A stretch of DNA of 64,000 bases from an uncultured Eubacterium sp. (GCA_900550135.1 URQO01000005.1:4284-68283); one strand, 5' to 3'; shown: positions 18,905-28,192, counted from the first letter of the stretch. A program made the numbers and translations. The notes: a model not told the origin generated them from the sequence alone.

Positions 18905-18933
18905 ATCATACTACAATTCAGCAGAATTGTCAT
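18905..18933 (-). promoter_or_regulatory. Sigma-A type promoter for the miaB-mutSL-miaA unit
   Basis: ATGACA and TATGAT are separated by exactly 17 bp on the minus strand, five of six matches to consensus in each box. The start codon of the first gene is about 65 bp downstream. A perfect palindrome fills the spacer (see the entry at 18913). Confidence 0.65.
18913..18930. promoter_or_regulatory. Perfect inverted repeat within promoter spacer, possible operator
   Basis: ACAATTC and GAATTGT are separated by 4 bp and lie between, and just touching, the -10 and -35 boxes of the promoter. A dyad in this position could bind a repressor or a MerR-like regulator. It could also be the stem of a weak terminator for the gene ending at 18942. 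Confidence 0.4.
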
Positions 18934-18941
18934 TATTATTC

Positions 18942-20528
18942 TTATTTGAAACAGCTGTATGTTTTGGCAATATATTCAAATATTTTCATACCATCAATTG
19001 CTGCTGAGGTAATACCTCCGGCATATCCTGCCCCCTCACCTGCAGGAATTAATCCTTCTATATTTGACTGAAAATTTTCATTTCGTATAATTCTTACTGG
19101 TGATGATGTTCTTGATTCAATAGCTGATAATATTGTGTTATCATTATCATACCCTTTTATCCTTTCACCAAAATAATCTATGGCTTCTTTTAAAGCCTGA
19201 TTAATATAATCTGGAAAAATGTCATTTAAATCTGCAAAAGCATATTTTCCTTTAATATTTGGTGTCACGTCTCCTAGTTTTGAAGTTTTAACGCCTTTTT
19301 TGTAATCTTCAAATCTTTGTACGGGAATCATTTTGTTTCCCGTAATATATGCCTTATGTTCAAGGGCTCTTTGAAATTTTATACCCTCTAAAGGATTTTG
19401 TTTTGTTCCATTGTAATCTTCCGGATTAATTGTAACCACAATAGCACTGTTTGCATTTTCACCATTTCTTTTTGAGTAACTCATGCCGTTTACAACCTTC
19501 ATCGAATCTTCTGATGAAGCATCAACAACATATCCGCCGGGACACATACAAAAAGAATACACACCTCTGTTATTGCTGCTTTTGTAAGTGAGTTTATAAC
19601 TTGCTGCTCCTAATCTGTTATCTTTAAAACCATACATACTTTTATTAATATCTGATTGTTTGTGCTCAACTCTAACTCCAATTGCAAAAGGTTTTGGTTC
19701 AATTTTTACACCTTCATCATAAAGCATTTCAAAAGTATCTCTTGCACTGTGACCAATTGCTAAAATACACAGTTCTGCTTCAAATACTTTTCCATTTGAA
19801 GTAGTTATTTTTGAAATTCTGCCGTTGCTGTAATATATTTTATCAACTAATGTATCAAAAAAGAATGTTCCTCCTTTTTTGATAATATACTGTCTCATAT
19901 TGTAAACTACTTTTTTTAATATATCGGTTCCAATATGCGGTTTTGATTCATAAAGTATTTTTTTATCTGCACCAAATTTCACAAATGTTTCAAGTACAAA
20001 CCGGATACGATTTTCTTTATCTTTTATGCCTGTATTTAATTTACCGTCAGAAAATGTACCGGCACCTCCTTCGCCAAATTGTACATTTGTATTAATATTT
20101 AAAATTCCTGTTTTCCAAAAATCTTCAACTGCTTTTGCCCGTGTATCAACATCACTGCCACGTTCAATAATAATAGGATTGTATCCGTTTTGGGCAAGTA
20201 AAAGAGAGGCAAACATTCCTGCCGGTCCGAAACCAACAACAATTGGCCTGTTATTTAATGTTTTTGTTCCACTAACAGAATATGTATACTTTTTTTCTTT
20301 AACTATTGAAACATCTTTTCTGTTTTTTGTATATTTTTTTACATATATTCCAATTGAAAATATTTTTTCGATTTTATCTTTTTTTCTTGCGTCAACGGAA
20401 TACTTTAATACCTTCCATGAATCTATGTCATTTTGGGAAATGCCTGATTTTTTCAATGCTTTCTCTAAAGCATCATTTTCATCTTTATCTATTGGTAATT
20501 TTATATTTGAAACTTTAACTAAAACCAT
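18942..20528 (-). CDS. FAD-dependent oxidoreductase (YtfP/HI0933-like flavoprotein with N-terminal extension)
   Basis: A 528-residue cytoplasmic flavoprotein. An N-terminal domain of about 90 residues precedes the dinucleotide-binding motif VVGFGPAGMFASLLLA near residues 97-113. Further signatures are ERGSDVDTRAKAVEDFW, FGEGGAGTFSDGKLNTG and the C-terminal PAGEGAGYAGGITSAAIDG. This family is annotated only as NAD(P)/FAD-dependent dehydrogenase; the substrate is unknown. Its ATG overlaps the stop of the neighbouring flavoprotein gene (TAATG), so the two are translationally coupled. Confidence 0.88.
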   Translation of the reverse strand: MVLVKVSNIKLPIDKDENDALEKALKKSGISQNDIDSWKVLKYSVDARKKDKIEKIFSIGIYVKKYTKNRKDVSIVKEKKYTYSVSGTKTLNNRPIVVGFGPAGMFASLLLAQNGYNPIIIERGSDVDTRAKAVEDFWKTGILNINTNVQFGEGGAGTFSDGKLNTGIKDKENRIRFVLETFVKFGADKKILYESKPHIGTDILKKVVYNMRQYIIKKGGTFFFDTLVDKIYYSNGRISKITTSNGKVFEAELCILAIGHSARDTFEMLYDEGVKIEPKPFAIGVRVEHKQSDINKSMYGFKDNRLGAASYKLTYKSSNNRGVYSFCMCPGGYVVDASSEDSMKVVNGMSYSKRNGENANSAIVVTINPEDYNGTKQNPLEGIKFQRALEHKAYITGNKMIPVQRFEDYKKGVKTSKLGDVTPNIKGKYAFADLNDIFPDYINQALKEAIDYFGERIKGYDNDNTILSAIESRTSSPVRIIRNENFQSNIEGLIPAGEGAGYAGGITSAAIDGMKIFEYIAKTYSCFK

Positions 20529-21697
20529 TACCCTTTACATCCTCCTGCCAAAATACCTGTTGCCCAGGCAAAATGAAGATTATATCCACCACAAATACCA
20601 TCAACATCAAGAATTTCACCTGCAAAATACAAGTTTTTATGAATTTTTGATTCCATAGTATTTTTATCAACTTCTGTTACATCAACTCCACCGGCTGTTA
20701 CCTGTGCATAATCAAATCCTCTTGTTTTTAAGACTTTTACTTTATAATTTTTTATTATATTTAATAATTCTTCAAACTGTATGTCCGTAATATCTTTACA
20801 TTTTACTTTTTCAAGGTTGCATTCCTTTGTTAAGAAAAGTGCAATTTTTTCATTAAACATGTAATGTAGAGAGTTGGTAACCGTTTGATTTTTAAAATTG
20901 TTGAATATATTTATAAGGGATATTTTTAAGTCTTTTTTAGTATATCCCGGCATAAAGTCAATTGTAATATATGAATTTTCTTCTACTGTTCTACTTAAAT
21001 TAAATACAGGAATACCTGAGATACCATAATCAGTGATTTGAAGTTCACCGGTATATGAATTTGAAACATTGCTTACCTTTCCTTGAATTCTTACACCTGA
21101 AGCTTTATTTAAACTACATTTTTCTAAAACAAGAGCTGTCAAGGCCGGTTTTAAAAGACTTAATGTATGTCCAAAGTTTTTTGCAATATTATATCCACTT
21201 CCATCTGAACCGGTATTAGCAAAACTTTTCCCACCGGTTGCAACAATTAATTTGTCACATTCAAGTTCAATGCCAATATCAATTACATATTTATCTTTAA
21301 CATGTTTTATACTTTTTATTTCATTATTAGTTTTAATTTTAACATTATTATTTAATGCTGTTTCTCTCAAAAAATCAGAAACTGTAGTTGCCTGCATTCC
21401 TAAAGGGTAAAGATAACCGTTTCTATCAAACAACATTAGCCCTCTGTCTTCAAAAAAACTAATGATTTTATCTGTGTTTATTCTTTCCAATACACTATGT
21501 ATAAAGTCTTTGTCTCCATAATATTTTGAAGAATCAAGACTTAAGTTTGAAATATTGCAATGCCCGTTTCCTGTTATATTTATTTTCCTGCCTATTTGGT
21601 TTTTGTGTTCTATTACTGTCACCTGGTTTTTGTTTTCTGCAGCAGTAATTGCAGCTGTCATGCCGGCAGCACCGCCACCTATTACAATTGTTTTCAT
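20528..21697 (-). CDS. HI0933/YhiN family flavoprotein
   Basis: A 389-residue FAD-binding protein of the BaiN/HI0933 type. The N-terminal Rossmann motif VIGGGAAGMTAAITA, then GRKINITGNGHCNISN and the C-terminal TAGGVDVTEVD with FAGEILDVDGICGGYN are all family hallmarks. The ATG at 21697 has GAGG 8 nt upstream. The longer frame would need a TTG start eight codons earlier, inside that site. Biological role is not established for most members. Confidence 0.92.
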   Translation of the reverse strand: MKTIVIGGGAAGMTAAITAAENKNQVTVIEHKNQIGRKINITGNGHCNISNLSLDSSKYYGDKDFIHSVLERINTDKIISFFEDRGLMLFDRNGYLYPLGMQATTVSDFLRETALNNNVKIKTNNEIKSIKHVKDKYVIDIGIELECDKLIVATGGKSFANTGSDGSGYNIAKNFGHTLSLLKPALTALVLEKCSLNKASGVRIQGKVSNVSNSYTGELQITDYGISGIPVFNLSRTVEENSYITIDFMPGYTKKDLKISLINIFNNFKNQTVTNSLHYMFNEKIALFLTKECNLEKVKCKDITDIQFEELLNIIKNYKVKVLKTRGFDYAQVTAGGVDVTEVDKNTMESKIHKNLYFAGEILDVDGICGGYNLHFAWATGILAGGCKG

Positions 21698-21717
21698 AAA
21701 ACAATCCTCATCTTTCT

Positions 21718-22056
21718 TCAACTTGTATTTGCTTCTAAATATTTGAATAGTTCTTCGGAATTTTCAAGATAAATACCATCTTCTAAAATTCTTTTTTCTT
21801 TGTCTGTTAAATTTGAAATTTTTATGTCAGTTTCCGCTACTAAAGTTTCTTTGTCACTTTTATATACAAAAATAGTTCCGGAAATTGCTTTAACCCAATA
21901 GCCATCTTCTTTTTTTGAATTATTGTTCTGATTTGTTTGCTCAGTGTTAACCACATTGTAATAATCCTCCAACACTGCTTTCATTCCACAAAAAAATGCT
22001 ATTACGAAACCAACTATAAATACTGATAAATAAAAAATATATGCACGTTTGTTCAT
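21718..22056 (-). CDS. Membrane-anchored protein with BofC-like C-terminal domain
   Basis: A 112-residue protein with one N-terminal membrane helix (about residues 7-27), a low-complexity NQNNNSKK linker, and a small domain running from DGYWVKAISGTIFVY to SEELFKYLE. The domain resembles the C-terminal part of BofC (bypass of forespore C), which in Bacillus restrains the SpoIVB protease. A role in sporulation signalling is inference; the domain is also found in proteins of unknown role. AAGGAG precedes the ATG. It ends 20 bp before the flavoprotein gene. Confidence 0.75.
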   Translation of the reverse strand: MNKRAYIFYLSVFIVGFVIAFFCGMKAVLEDYYNVVNTEQTNQNNNSKKEDGYWVKAISGTIFVYKSDKETLVAETDIKISNLTDKEKRILEDGIYLENSEELFKYLEANTS

Positions 22057-22140
22057 TTTATAACTCCTTGCATATATTTTTTACATTTTTTCAAATATTA
22101 TACATTTTTTATTAAAGTGTTATAATATTCACTTTTTATT

Positions 22141-23796
22141 TTATAATAAATGTATTTTTTTCAATAATCCTATTATTTTTGTTCCTTTTGGAATTGAATA
22201 TAATTCATCTTCAGTAATGGTTTTTGTAAATATTAAAACAACTGCATAAACTATAACGCCCACTCCAATTGAAATAACTGTCCAAATTGCATTTGATGAT
22301 AAAATCATAATTCCAATTTTGTATACAGTAAAACATGCAATTCCCATTACAAATGAACATATAAAAGGTCTTATGATTGTATAATGAATCTCCTGTTTGT
22401 ATCCTAAATATCTCTTAATTGAGTATGAATTAAGAAGGGCTACAGTCATTGCAAATGTAAAGTCTCCAATAACCACACCGTATATTCCCATTTTAAAGAC
22501 AATCAATAAAATTGGTAAAACAATTAAATGAATACCAAGTGATATTGCAGAGTTTTTTATTGGAACATTAAGTTTGTCAATTCCCTGTAAAATGGCATTG
22601 CTAATAGTTGACAGAGAAAATGCTACTACAGTAAAAATACTAAATGACATAATAAGGGATGTATCATCTATACTTCCTCCAAACAAAAGAGCATTTATCT
22701 GTCCACCTAAAACCGAAAGTCCCATCCCACATGGAAATGCAATAAGCATTGAAAATTTCTGTGCAAGTGTTACTTTACTTTTTACAACTAAGCCATCACC
22801 TGCTACATACGATCTTACAAGGGAAGGCACAATAGCAGTTGATAGTGATGATGCAATTGCTATAGGCATTGTTGTAAGAAGTCGGTAATAACCTGAATAT
22901 ACTCCCCATGCAGCACTGTTTTGCTTTTCAGGAGAATGGAAAATACCAACCATAATATTCTGATAAATAGGATTGTCCAATAAGTTTCCAATATTGTATA
23001 TTGTTGTACTTAATAAAACAGGTGTAATTGTAAGCAATATAACTTTTCCAATTGTACTGTAATTGTCAAGTACACCTGATTTGTCTCTTTTTTCGCGTTT
23101 TCTAAAATAATCTTTATTAACCCAAACAATGAAAAACATAAATATAAGGGCTATAAGAGCACCTGACAATGTTCCAAGGGTTCCTCCTGCAGCAGCATAT
23201 GAACTTTTTAAAGTTTCCTGCTCTGATGCAATTTTTGACAATGTGTATCCATATGCACCTAATTCGTAGGCTGCAAGAATACTAACAAAAGCATTGACAA
23301 TCTGTTCAAAGATCTGTGAAACCGCAGTTGGTACCATATTTCCCATACCTTGGAAATATCCACGAACAACACCTAAAACACAGGCTATAGTAAGTGTTGG
23401 TGCTAAAACTCTTAAAGCAACGGCAACAGGTGGCTGCTTATAAACGGTCTTTGCAACCCAATCAGCGCCAAAGAATAAAAATAACCCAAATGCCGCACCA
23501 ATTATTATGCCGTATAACAATGCTCCCTTAAATACTTTTCCGGCATTTTTGTACTGTTTCTTTTCTAATTTTTCTGAAATAATTTTCGAAACAGCAAGTG
23601 GCATGCTTTGTGATGACAAAAGTATAAGAATATTATAGAAATCAAATGCGGTACCATAATATCCAAGTCCTACATCACCTAATATTCTATTTAAGGGAAT
23701 TCTATATAATAATCCTATTACTCTTACAAGAATACCTGCAACGGCAAGTATACTTCCCTGAATTAAAAAACTATTGCTTTTTGATTTTTTACTCAT
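22141..23796 (-). CDS. SpoVB/MurJ-type polysaccharide flippase
   Basis: A 551-residue MVF/MOP-superfamily transporter with about 14 membrane helices. Signature segments include GSILAVAGILVRVIGLLYR and RIPLNRILGDVGLGYY at the N-terminus. This is the SpoVB subgroup. Its members move lipid-linked precursors across the membrane; in B. subtilis SpoVB is needed for the spore cortex. Clostridia often carry several paralogues, so a role in the vegetative wall is equally possible. It lies 32 bp downstream of the DUF3048 gene. Confidence 0.88.
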   Translation of the reverse strand: MSKKSKSNSFLIQGSILAVAGILVRVIGLLYRIPLNRILGDVGLGYYGTAFDFYNILILLSSQSMPLAVSKIISEKLEKKQYKNAGKVFKGALLYGIIIGAAFGLFLFFGADWVAKTVYKQPPVAVALRVLAPTLTIACVLGVVRGYFQGMGNMVPTAVSQIFEQIVNAFVSILAAYELGAYGYTLSKIASEQETLKSSYAAAGGTLGTLSGALIALIFMFFIVWVNKDYFRKREKRDKSGVLDNYSTIGKVILLTITPVLLSTTIYNIGNLLDNPIYQNIMVGIFHSPEKQNSAAWGVYSGYYRLLTTMPIAIASSLSTAIVPSLVRSYVAGDGLVVKSKVTLAQKFSMLIAFPCGMGLSVLGGQINALLFGGSIDDTSLIMSFSIFTVVAFSLSTISNAILQGIDKLNVPIKNSAISLGIHLIVLPILLIVFKMGIYGVVIGDFTFAMTVALLNSYSIKRYLGYKQEIHYTIIRPFICSFVMGIACFTVYKIGIMILSSNAIWTVISIGVGVIVYAVVLIFTKTITEDELYSIPKGTKIIGLLKKIHLL

Positions 23797-23828
23797 AATT
23801 ACTTTCTTTCTGTTTTTTCTTTGTTAGT

Positions 23829-24911
23829 TTATTTACTTATTTTTACTCTGTCTTTATCTTCATTTCCCACAACACAAATCCAAGTCTTTCCTTTATTTAA
23901 TTTGATCTTTTCGCCTTTTGAGTTGTAGTATTCAGTCTGACCTGATAGTTTGTCGCTTTTTGACCATGTAAGTTTCATGGCTTTTCCCTTTGTTATATAC
24001 CAGCCACTTCCACTACCTGTTAAAGTCATATCAAGACTCTTATTGTCAGGATATAATGTATAATTTACAAATTGAATAATAATATTTGAACAGTGAAGCT
24101 GTTTGTTATTCTGATCATCAATATGCTTCTTATTATACTGATATCTATAATACTGTCCGTCTTTTTTGTTGAATGTAAACCAAGGTGCATTGATTCTGTA
24201 GCCAATTTCTACCTTGTTTGCGACTTCCTTTGTATTTGGTGTAAATGTGTTTTCATTAAACTGAAAATGCTGTGTAAAGTTCTTTTTATATGTTGTTCTG
24301 TATTTTTTCTTTGCTATTTCATTCTGTAGACTTTTTCCTGAAATAAAACAGTTGTGTGGTGCCACACGGTCTGTAGTTCTGAAAAATGCATTGCCTGAAT
24401 TAAATGAATTGACAGTATCAATTGAACCACTCTTTAAATATTCAAGTGCATATTTTGATTGTCCGAAATGACTGTAAATTGCATCCCATTCATTGGCAAA
24501 CCCACAATAATAAATTCTACAGCTTCTTACAGAACCCATCTTTTTTAATTTTGAATAATTTTCAAAAATGCCCATTATTCTTGTAATGCTACCTTCAACA
24601 GGTGCTTCATAGCATACATCTGCATTTGAAAGTCCTGAGTGTGGAATTGCGTTGATAATGTTGTTGTACATAAGTGCTACAGGTCTTTTATTTGCAATCT
24701 TTTTGCTTACATATTCACCTGTAAGTTTACTTTGTATCTTTCCTGCATTAGGATCTTTTGTTGTTGTTTCAGGCTGATTTGTTGTTGTTTGTGCCTGTGT
24801 AGTTTCTTTTTCTGTTTTCTTTGTGCTACCAAATGCGATAAAAAATACAACTGCCACAGCAATAACAGCACATACAACTATTGGTATCACAATTTTTTTG
24901 TTTAACTTCAT
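23829..24911 (-). CDS. DUF3048 family membrane-anchored extracellular protein (YerB-like)
   Basis: A 360-residue protein with a basic start and one hydrophobic helix (about residues 6-27). A Thr/Gln-rich linker with repeated TT and ETTT runs follows (about 33-55), then the DUF3048 domain. Recognisable stretches are RPVALMYNNIINAIPHSGLS, VEGSITRIMGIF and VRSCRIYYCGFANEWDA. The N-terminal segment has no clear lipobox cysteine, so it is probably membrane-tethered outside the cell. Function of the family is unknown. The ATG overlaps the ybeY stop (TAATG). Confidence 0.9.
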   Translation of the reverse strand: MKLNKKIVIPIVVCAVIAVAVVFFIAFGSTKKTEKETTQAQTTTNQPETTTKDPNAGKIQSKLTGEYVSKKIANKRPVALMYNNIINAIPHSGLSNADVCYEAPVEGSITRIMGIFENYSKLKKMGSVRSCRIYYCGFANEWDAIYSHFGQSKYALEYLKSGSIDTVNSFNSGNAFFRTTDRVAPHNCFISGKSLQNEIAKKKYRTTYKKNFTQHFQFNENTFTPNTKEVANKVEIGYRINAPWFTFNKKDGQYYRYQYNKKHIDDQNNKQLHCSNIIIQFVNYTLYPDNKSLDMTLTGSGSGWYITKGKAMKLTWSKSDKLSGQTEYYNSKGEKIKLNKGKTWICVVGNEDKDRVKISK

Positions 24912-25411
24912 TAGTTCTCCCTTGTAATATTAAGATTATTTAAAATTTCTTTCTGCATACGTTCCATATTGATACGCTCTTCATCAACTATATGATCATA
25001 TCCAAAAAGATGTAACATACTGTGAGCAGTTAAAAACGCCAATTCTCTTTTTAAAGAATGGTTGTATTCATTTGCCTGCTCTTTTACTTTATCATAAGAT
25101 ATAACAATGTCACCAAGCATAAGTTCTCCCGTATCCGGATTAAAAGAATCAATATCCTTTTCTACATTTGACAAGTCTCCGGGAGTATCATATTCAATCA
25201 ATGGAAAAGATAAAACATCTGTAGGTCTGTCAATTTGTCTTTGCTCATTATTAATTTCATGAATGATATTGTTATCAACTATTGTAACATTGACTTCGCA
25301 CTCATATGGACATTCCACATAGTTTATTGCCCCTTCAATGACTTGTTTTATTATATCCTCATAATCAATATCTATTTTATTTTCGTATTCATTTTCAATA
25401 AAGGTACTCAA
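24911..25411 (-). CDS. ybeY: Endoribonuclease YbeY (TTG start)
   Basis: YbeY is a zinc-dependent RNase involved in 16S rRNA maturation and ribosome quality control. The metal-binding H-x3-H-x5-H is complete at H130, H134 and H140 (HSMLHLFGYDH), and RPTDVLSFP is the family motif. The first codon is TTG, with AGGAG 6 nt upstream, and no better in-frame ATG lies nearby. It follows phoH as in most Firmicutes. Confidence 0.95.
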   Translation of the reverse strand: MSTFIENEYENKIDIDYEDIIKQVIEGAINYVECPYECEVNVTIVDNNIIHEINNEQRQIDRPTDVLSFPLIEYDTPGDLSNVEKDIDSFNPDTGELMLGDIVISYDKVKEQANEYNHSLKRELAFLTAHSMLHLFGYDHIVDEERINMERMQKEILNNLNITREN

Positions 25412-25430
25412 CTTTATCTCCTTATTAATA

Positions 25431-26441
25431 TTAAAATTTACGTTTATTATTTGATTTTTTATCTGTTATTTTATTTTGTTTTGTTTGTTTGTTTTCATAT
25501 TCTTCATATGCCTTAACAATCTTTTGCACTAATGGATGTCTTACAACATCAGTATTGTCCAAAAATGCAAATCCAATGTCATCTACATCTTTTAAAACAC
25601 GTAGTGCAATGTCAAGACCTGACACCATATCTCTTGGTAAATCCTTCTGAGTTCGGTCTCCTGTTACGATAACTTTAGAGCCAAAACCAATTCTGGTCAA
25701 AAACATCTTCATCTGGGCAGGTGTGGTATTTTGTGCTTCATCTAATATAATAAATGCATTGTCCAAAGTTCTACCACGCATATATGCTAAAGGTGCAACC
25801 TCGATAATACCCTTTTCTGAATTTGAAACAAAACTTTCAGCTCCCATAATCTGATACAGTGCATCATATAACGGTCTTAAATATGGGTCAACCTTACTTT
25901 GTAAATCTCCGGGAAGAAATCCAAGATTTTCTCCTGCTTCAATAGCCGGTCTCGTTAAAATAATCTTGTTTACTTCATCGTTTCTAAGGGCTGTAATTGC
26001 CATTGCCATTGCCAAATATGTTTTTCCGGTTCCTGCAGGACCTATTCCGAAGACAATCATTTTATTTTTTATTAAGTCTACATATTTTTTCTGACCTAAT
26101 GTTTTTGGCTTGATAGGTTTTCCCATAATGGTTCTACATATAATATCGCTATCCAATTCAAGCATGGCTGACTCTTTGTTGTCATAACTTAAAGATAAAG
26201 CATAATCAACATTTTGCTCATTAATCTCATTTCCTCTTTTTGCAAGCTCAATCAAATTGGAAAATACACCTTTTGCTCTTTTTGCAGCCACTTCCTGACC
26301 TATGATTTTAAGTTCTCCATTTCTTGAAATAATAGTTACATGAAGAGTTTTTTCTATTTTCTTAATGTTACTGTCAAACTGTCCGAAAACATTTTTTTCT
26401 AAGTTAGCAGGTACATCTATTATACTTTCAATTACGCTCAT
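25431..26441 (-). CDS. phoH: PhoH family ATPase
   Basis: PhoH-like proteins are P-loop ATPases of the helicase-like type; the family is linked to RNA metabolism, and in many genomes is encoded beside ybeY, as here. Walker A GPAGTGKTYLAMA is near residue 138, Walker B FIILDEAQN near 235. An N-terminal KH-like region precedes the ATPase. The C-terminus is a short, highly charged lysine/asparagine tail. Length (336 residues) is normal. The gene begins 14 bp after the yqfD remnant frame ends. Confidence 0.94.
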   Translation of the reverse strand: MSVIESIIDVPANLEKNVFGQFDSNIKKIEKTLHVTIISRNGELKIIGQEVAAKRAKGVFSNLIELAKRGNEINEQNVDYALSLSYDNKESAMLELDSDIICRTIMGKPIKPKTLGQKKYVDLIKNKMIVFGIGPAGTGKTYLAMAMAITALRNDEVNKIILTRPAIEAGENLGFLPGDLQSKVDPYLRPLYDALYQIMGAESFVSNSEKGIIEVAPLAYMRGRTLDNAFIILDEAQNTTPAQMKMFLTRIGFGSKVIVTGDRTQKDLPRDMVSGLDIALRVLKDVDDIGFAFLDNTDVVRHPLVQKIVKAYEEYENKQTKQNKITDKKSNNKRKF

Positions 26442-26454
26442 TTATAATAACCTT

Positions 26455-27666
26455 TCAATTGGAATTTGTTTCATTTACTGACGTTTGTTTTTCTAACTTT
26501 ATGTCAGATAATGTTTTATCATCAATATATGATATCATTCCAAGTTTTTCTATGCATCTTATTTTTGCATTCAAAACATAGGAATTATTTTCCTTATGTA
26601 TTTTAACATCTTTTTTGATTATTTTGTACCCTTTTTGCTCCATAATAGCCAATTTTACATTTAATTTTCTAAGAAAAATGGTTTTGGCAGTTTTTTTGGA
26701 ACGTTTATCTTTTTTTAAATCATATTTTTTTACTGTTTATTTTCCGATTGCTATAGGAAAATAATAATTCCCAAATCCTTTTATGTTTATGTCTTTAGTC
26801 TGTACATTAACATTTTTTTCTTTTTTTATTTTCCAATCAAATCCTTTTATTTTGGGAATATAATAGGAATATTTTTTTGTATAAATTTTCTTTTGATAAT
26901 TTATTTGCATAGAATCTTTGTAACTATAATTTGTATAACCATACACATCTCCATCAGCCTTTTGAATATTTGTAAAGATTTTTTGCTCCGATTCATCAAA
27001 AACATCAACAAGTCCGCTTATAAGAATATCTCCTTTTTTTACTATCATTCCTTTTTTTACTTTTAAGACACCTTTTCTTACATAACATGATATAATTTTC
27101 GCATTTTTGTTTGCTACAAGATTGTAAGGTCTTTTCTCCTTTTTAGGAATATCAGTAATATAATTTTCTTTTATATGTATCAAAAGATTTGTTCCTTTTA
27201 TTTCCGCACAAACCCAGCTGATATCATTGTATTTTCTTCGGATACTTTTTTCTAAATCATCACAGTTGATTTCTGAAATTTTTGTACCTTCTTTTATATT
27301 TTTTGAATAAACAAATCTTTTTATTGCATCTTTTGTATAACTGTAGTTTCCATCAACTGAAATATTCCAGACATATCTTGATGAAATTAATAAAAATATT
27401 ATAAAAATAAGGAAAAAACCACCTGATACTTTTATAAAAAGTCTGTTTGTTAAAATTGTATACATGCCTTTTTCTTCACATTTTAACAATGGTATATTTT
27501 TTTCTTCAAAAATATTTTTTAATAATTGAATATATGAAGCATCTACAACAAATACAATATTATGTTTTTTATACTTAATATCTTCTAAAGAAATACGGGA
27601 AATATTGTTTAATATTCTGTATATATATTTTCTGTCTGTTTCTATCTCATAAAAATGAAATTTCAT
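26455..27666 (-). pseudogene. yqfD: Sporulation protein YqfD interrupted by an in-frame stop codon
   Basis: YqfD is a membrane protein of unknown biochemical role made in the mother cell in Bacillus. The frame starts at ATG 27666 (MKFHFYEIET; GGAG just upstream) and has a membrane helix near residues 85-105. It reads FPIAIGK and then TAA at 26737-26739. The same frame continues without another stop for 94 more codons to 26455, including the family-like C-terminus GYKIIKKDVKIHKENNSY and CIEKLGMISY. Without the TAA the protein would be 403 residues, close to the usual 400 or so. This is a single nonsense codon, not a frameshift. A sequencing error or readthrough cannot be excluded; both fragments are otherwise well preserved. 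Confidence 0.8.
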
Positions 27667-27898
27667 TAAACTCTCCACCTATAATCATTGACTCATTATT
27701 ATAAAATTTTATATATAAATTTTTTCCTTTTATGCATACATTATATTTTCTACATGAAATTTCTATATTATTTTCATCTATTTCTTTAATACATTTATAA
27801 TTCTCTATTAATATATCTTCTCTGCCGATTACCTGAAGCATACATTCACCATAAACCACATCTCTTGGAACACCATAATTATTATCTACATTTATCAA
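27647..27898 (-). CDS. yqfC: Sporulation protein YqfC (YabP family), TTG start
   Basis: An 83-residue YabP/YqfC-family protein. The motifs GVPRDVVYGECMLQVIG, ENYKCI and CIKGKNLYIKFY match this small beta-sandwich family made during sporulation. The first codon is TTG with AGGAG 5 nt upstream. The gene overlaps yqfD by 20 bp. It lies directly behind a sigma-E-like promoter (27937-27965), consistent with mother-cell expression. Confidence 0.88.
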   Translation of the reverse strand: MINVDNNYGVPRDVVYGECMLQVIGREDILIENYKCIKEIDENNIEISCRKYNVCIKGKNLYIKFYNNESMIIGGEFNEISFL

Positions 27899-27936
27899 AT
27901 CTTCTCCTGATTTTATTAATAAATATTTCTTAACAT

Positions 27937-27965
27937 ATTGTATGTTTTATAGGTTTTGTTTATGC
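27937..27965 (-). promoter_or_regulatory. Sigma-E-like sporulation promoter for yqfC-yqfD
   Basis: On the minus strand GCATAAA and CATACAAT are 14 bp apart. The -10 matches the known sigma-E consensus CATACAnT exactly, and the -35 contains the characteristic ATA. It is about 39 bp upstream of the yqfC start. The downstream genes are of a sporulation type, which supports the call. Confidence 0.65.
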
Positions 27966-27981
27966 TTTTGCGCTATATATT

Positions 27982-28011
27982 AAAAGAGCCAGGACATAAT
28001 CCTGACTCTTT
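27982..28011 (-). terminator. Intrinsic terminator after rpsU
   Basis: On the minus strand AAAGAGTCAGGA pairs with TCCTGGCTCTTT (one G-T pair) around a short loop, followed by TTTTAAT. It begins a few bases after the rpsU stop and separates it from the yqfC promoter. Confidence 0.8.
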
Positions 28012-28015
28012 ATAA

Positions 28016-28192
28016 TTAATTATATTTGCGCTTTCTAGCTGCTTCTGATTTCTTCTTACGCTTAACGCTTGGTTTTTCGTAATGTTCTCTTTTACGAATC
28101 TCCTGCTGAATTCCGGCTTTTGCGCAATTTCTCTTGAATCGACGTAATGCACTGTCGATTGATTCGTTTTCTTTTACGATAACGCTTGACAT
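28016..28192 (-). CDS. rpsU: 30S ribosomal protein S21
   Basis: This 58-residue basic protein of the small ribosomal subunit begins [19 protein letters not shown]. It contains [20 protein letters not shown] and ends in a lysine/arginine-rich tail typical of S21. The ATG at 28192 is preceded by GGGAGGG. It has its own promoter (28260-28287) and terminator. The position next to yqfC-yqfD-phoH-ybeY is conserved in Firmicutes. Confidence 0.95.
   Translation of the reverse strand: MSSVIVKENESIDSALRRFKRNCAKAGIQQEIRKREHYEKPSVKRKKKSEAARKRKYN

Noticed and set aside
22057..22140. Promoter or terminator between the SpoVB-like and BofC-like genes
   Set aside because: TATAAT is present but no -35 is found at 16-18 bp, and the 6-bp AAAGTG/CACTTT stem is too weak to call.
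26455..26652. A separate 65-codon gene upstream of phoH
   Set aside because: It is in the same frame as yqfD and continues the YqfD sequence through the stop at 26737, so it is treated as the yqfD C-terminus.
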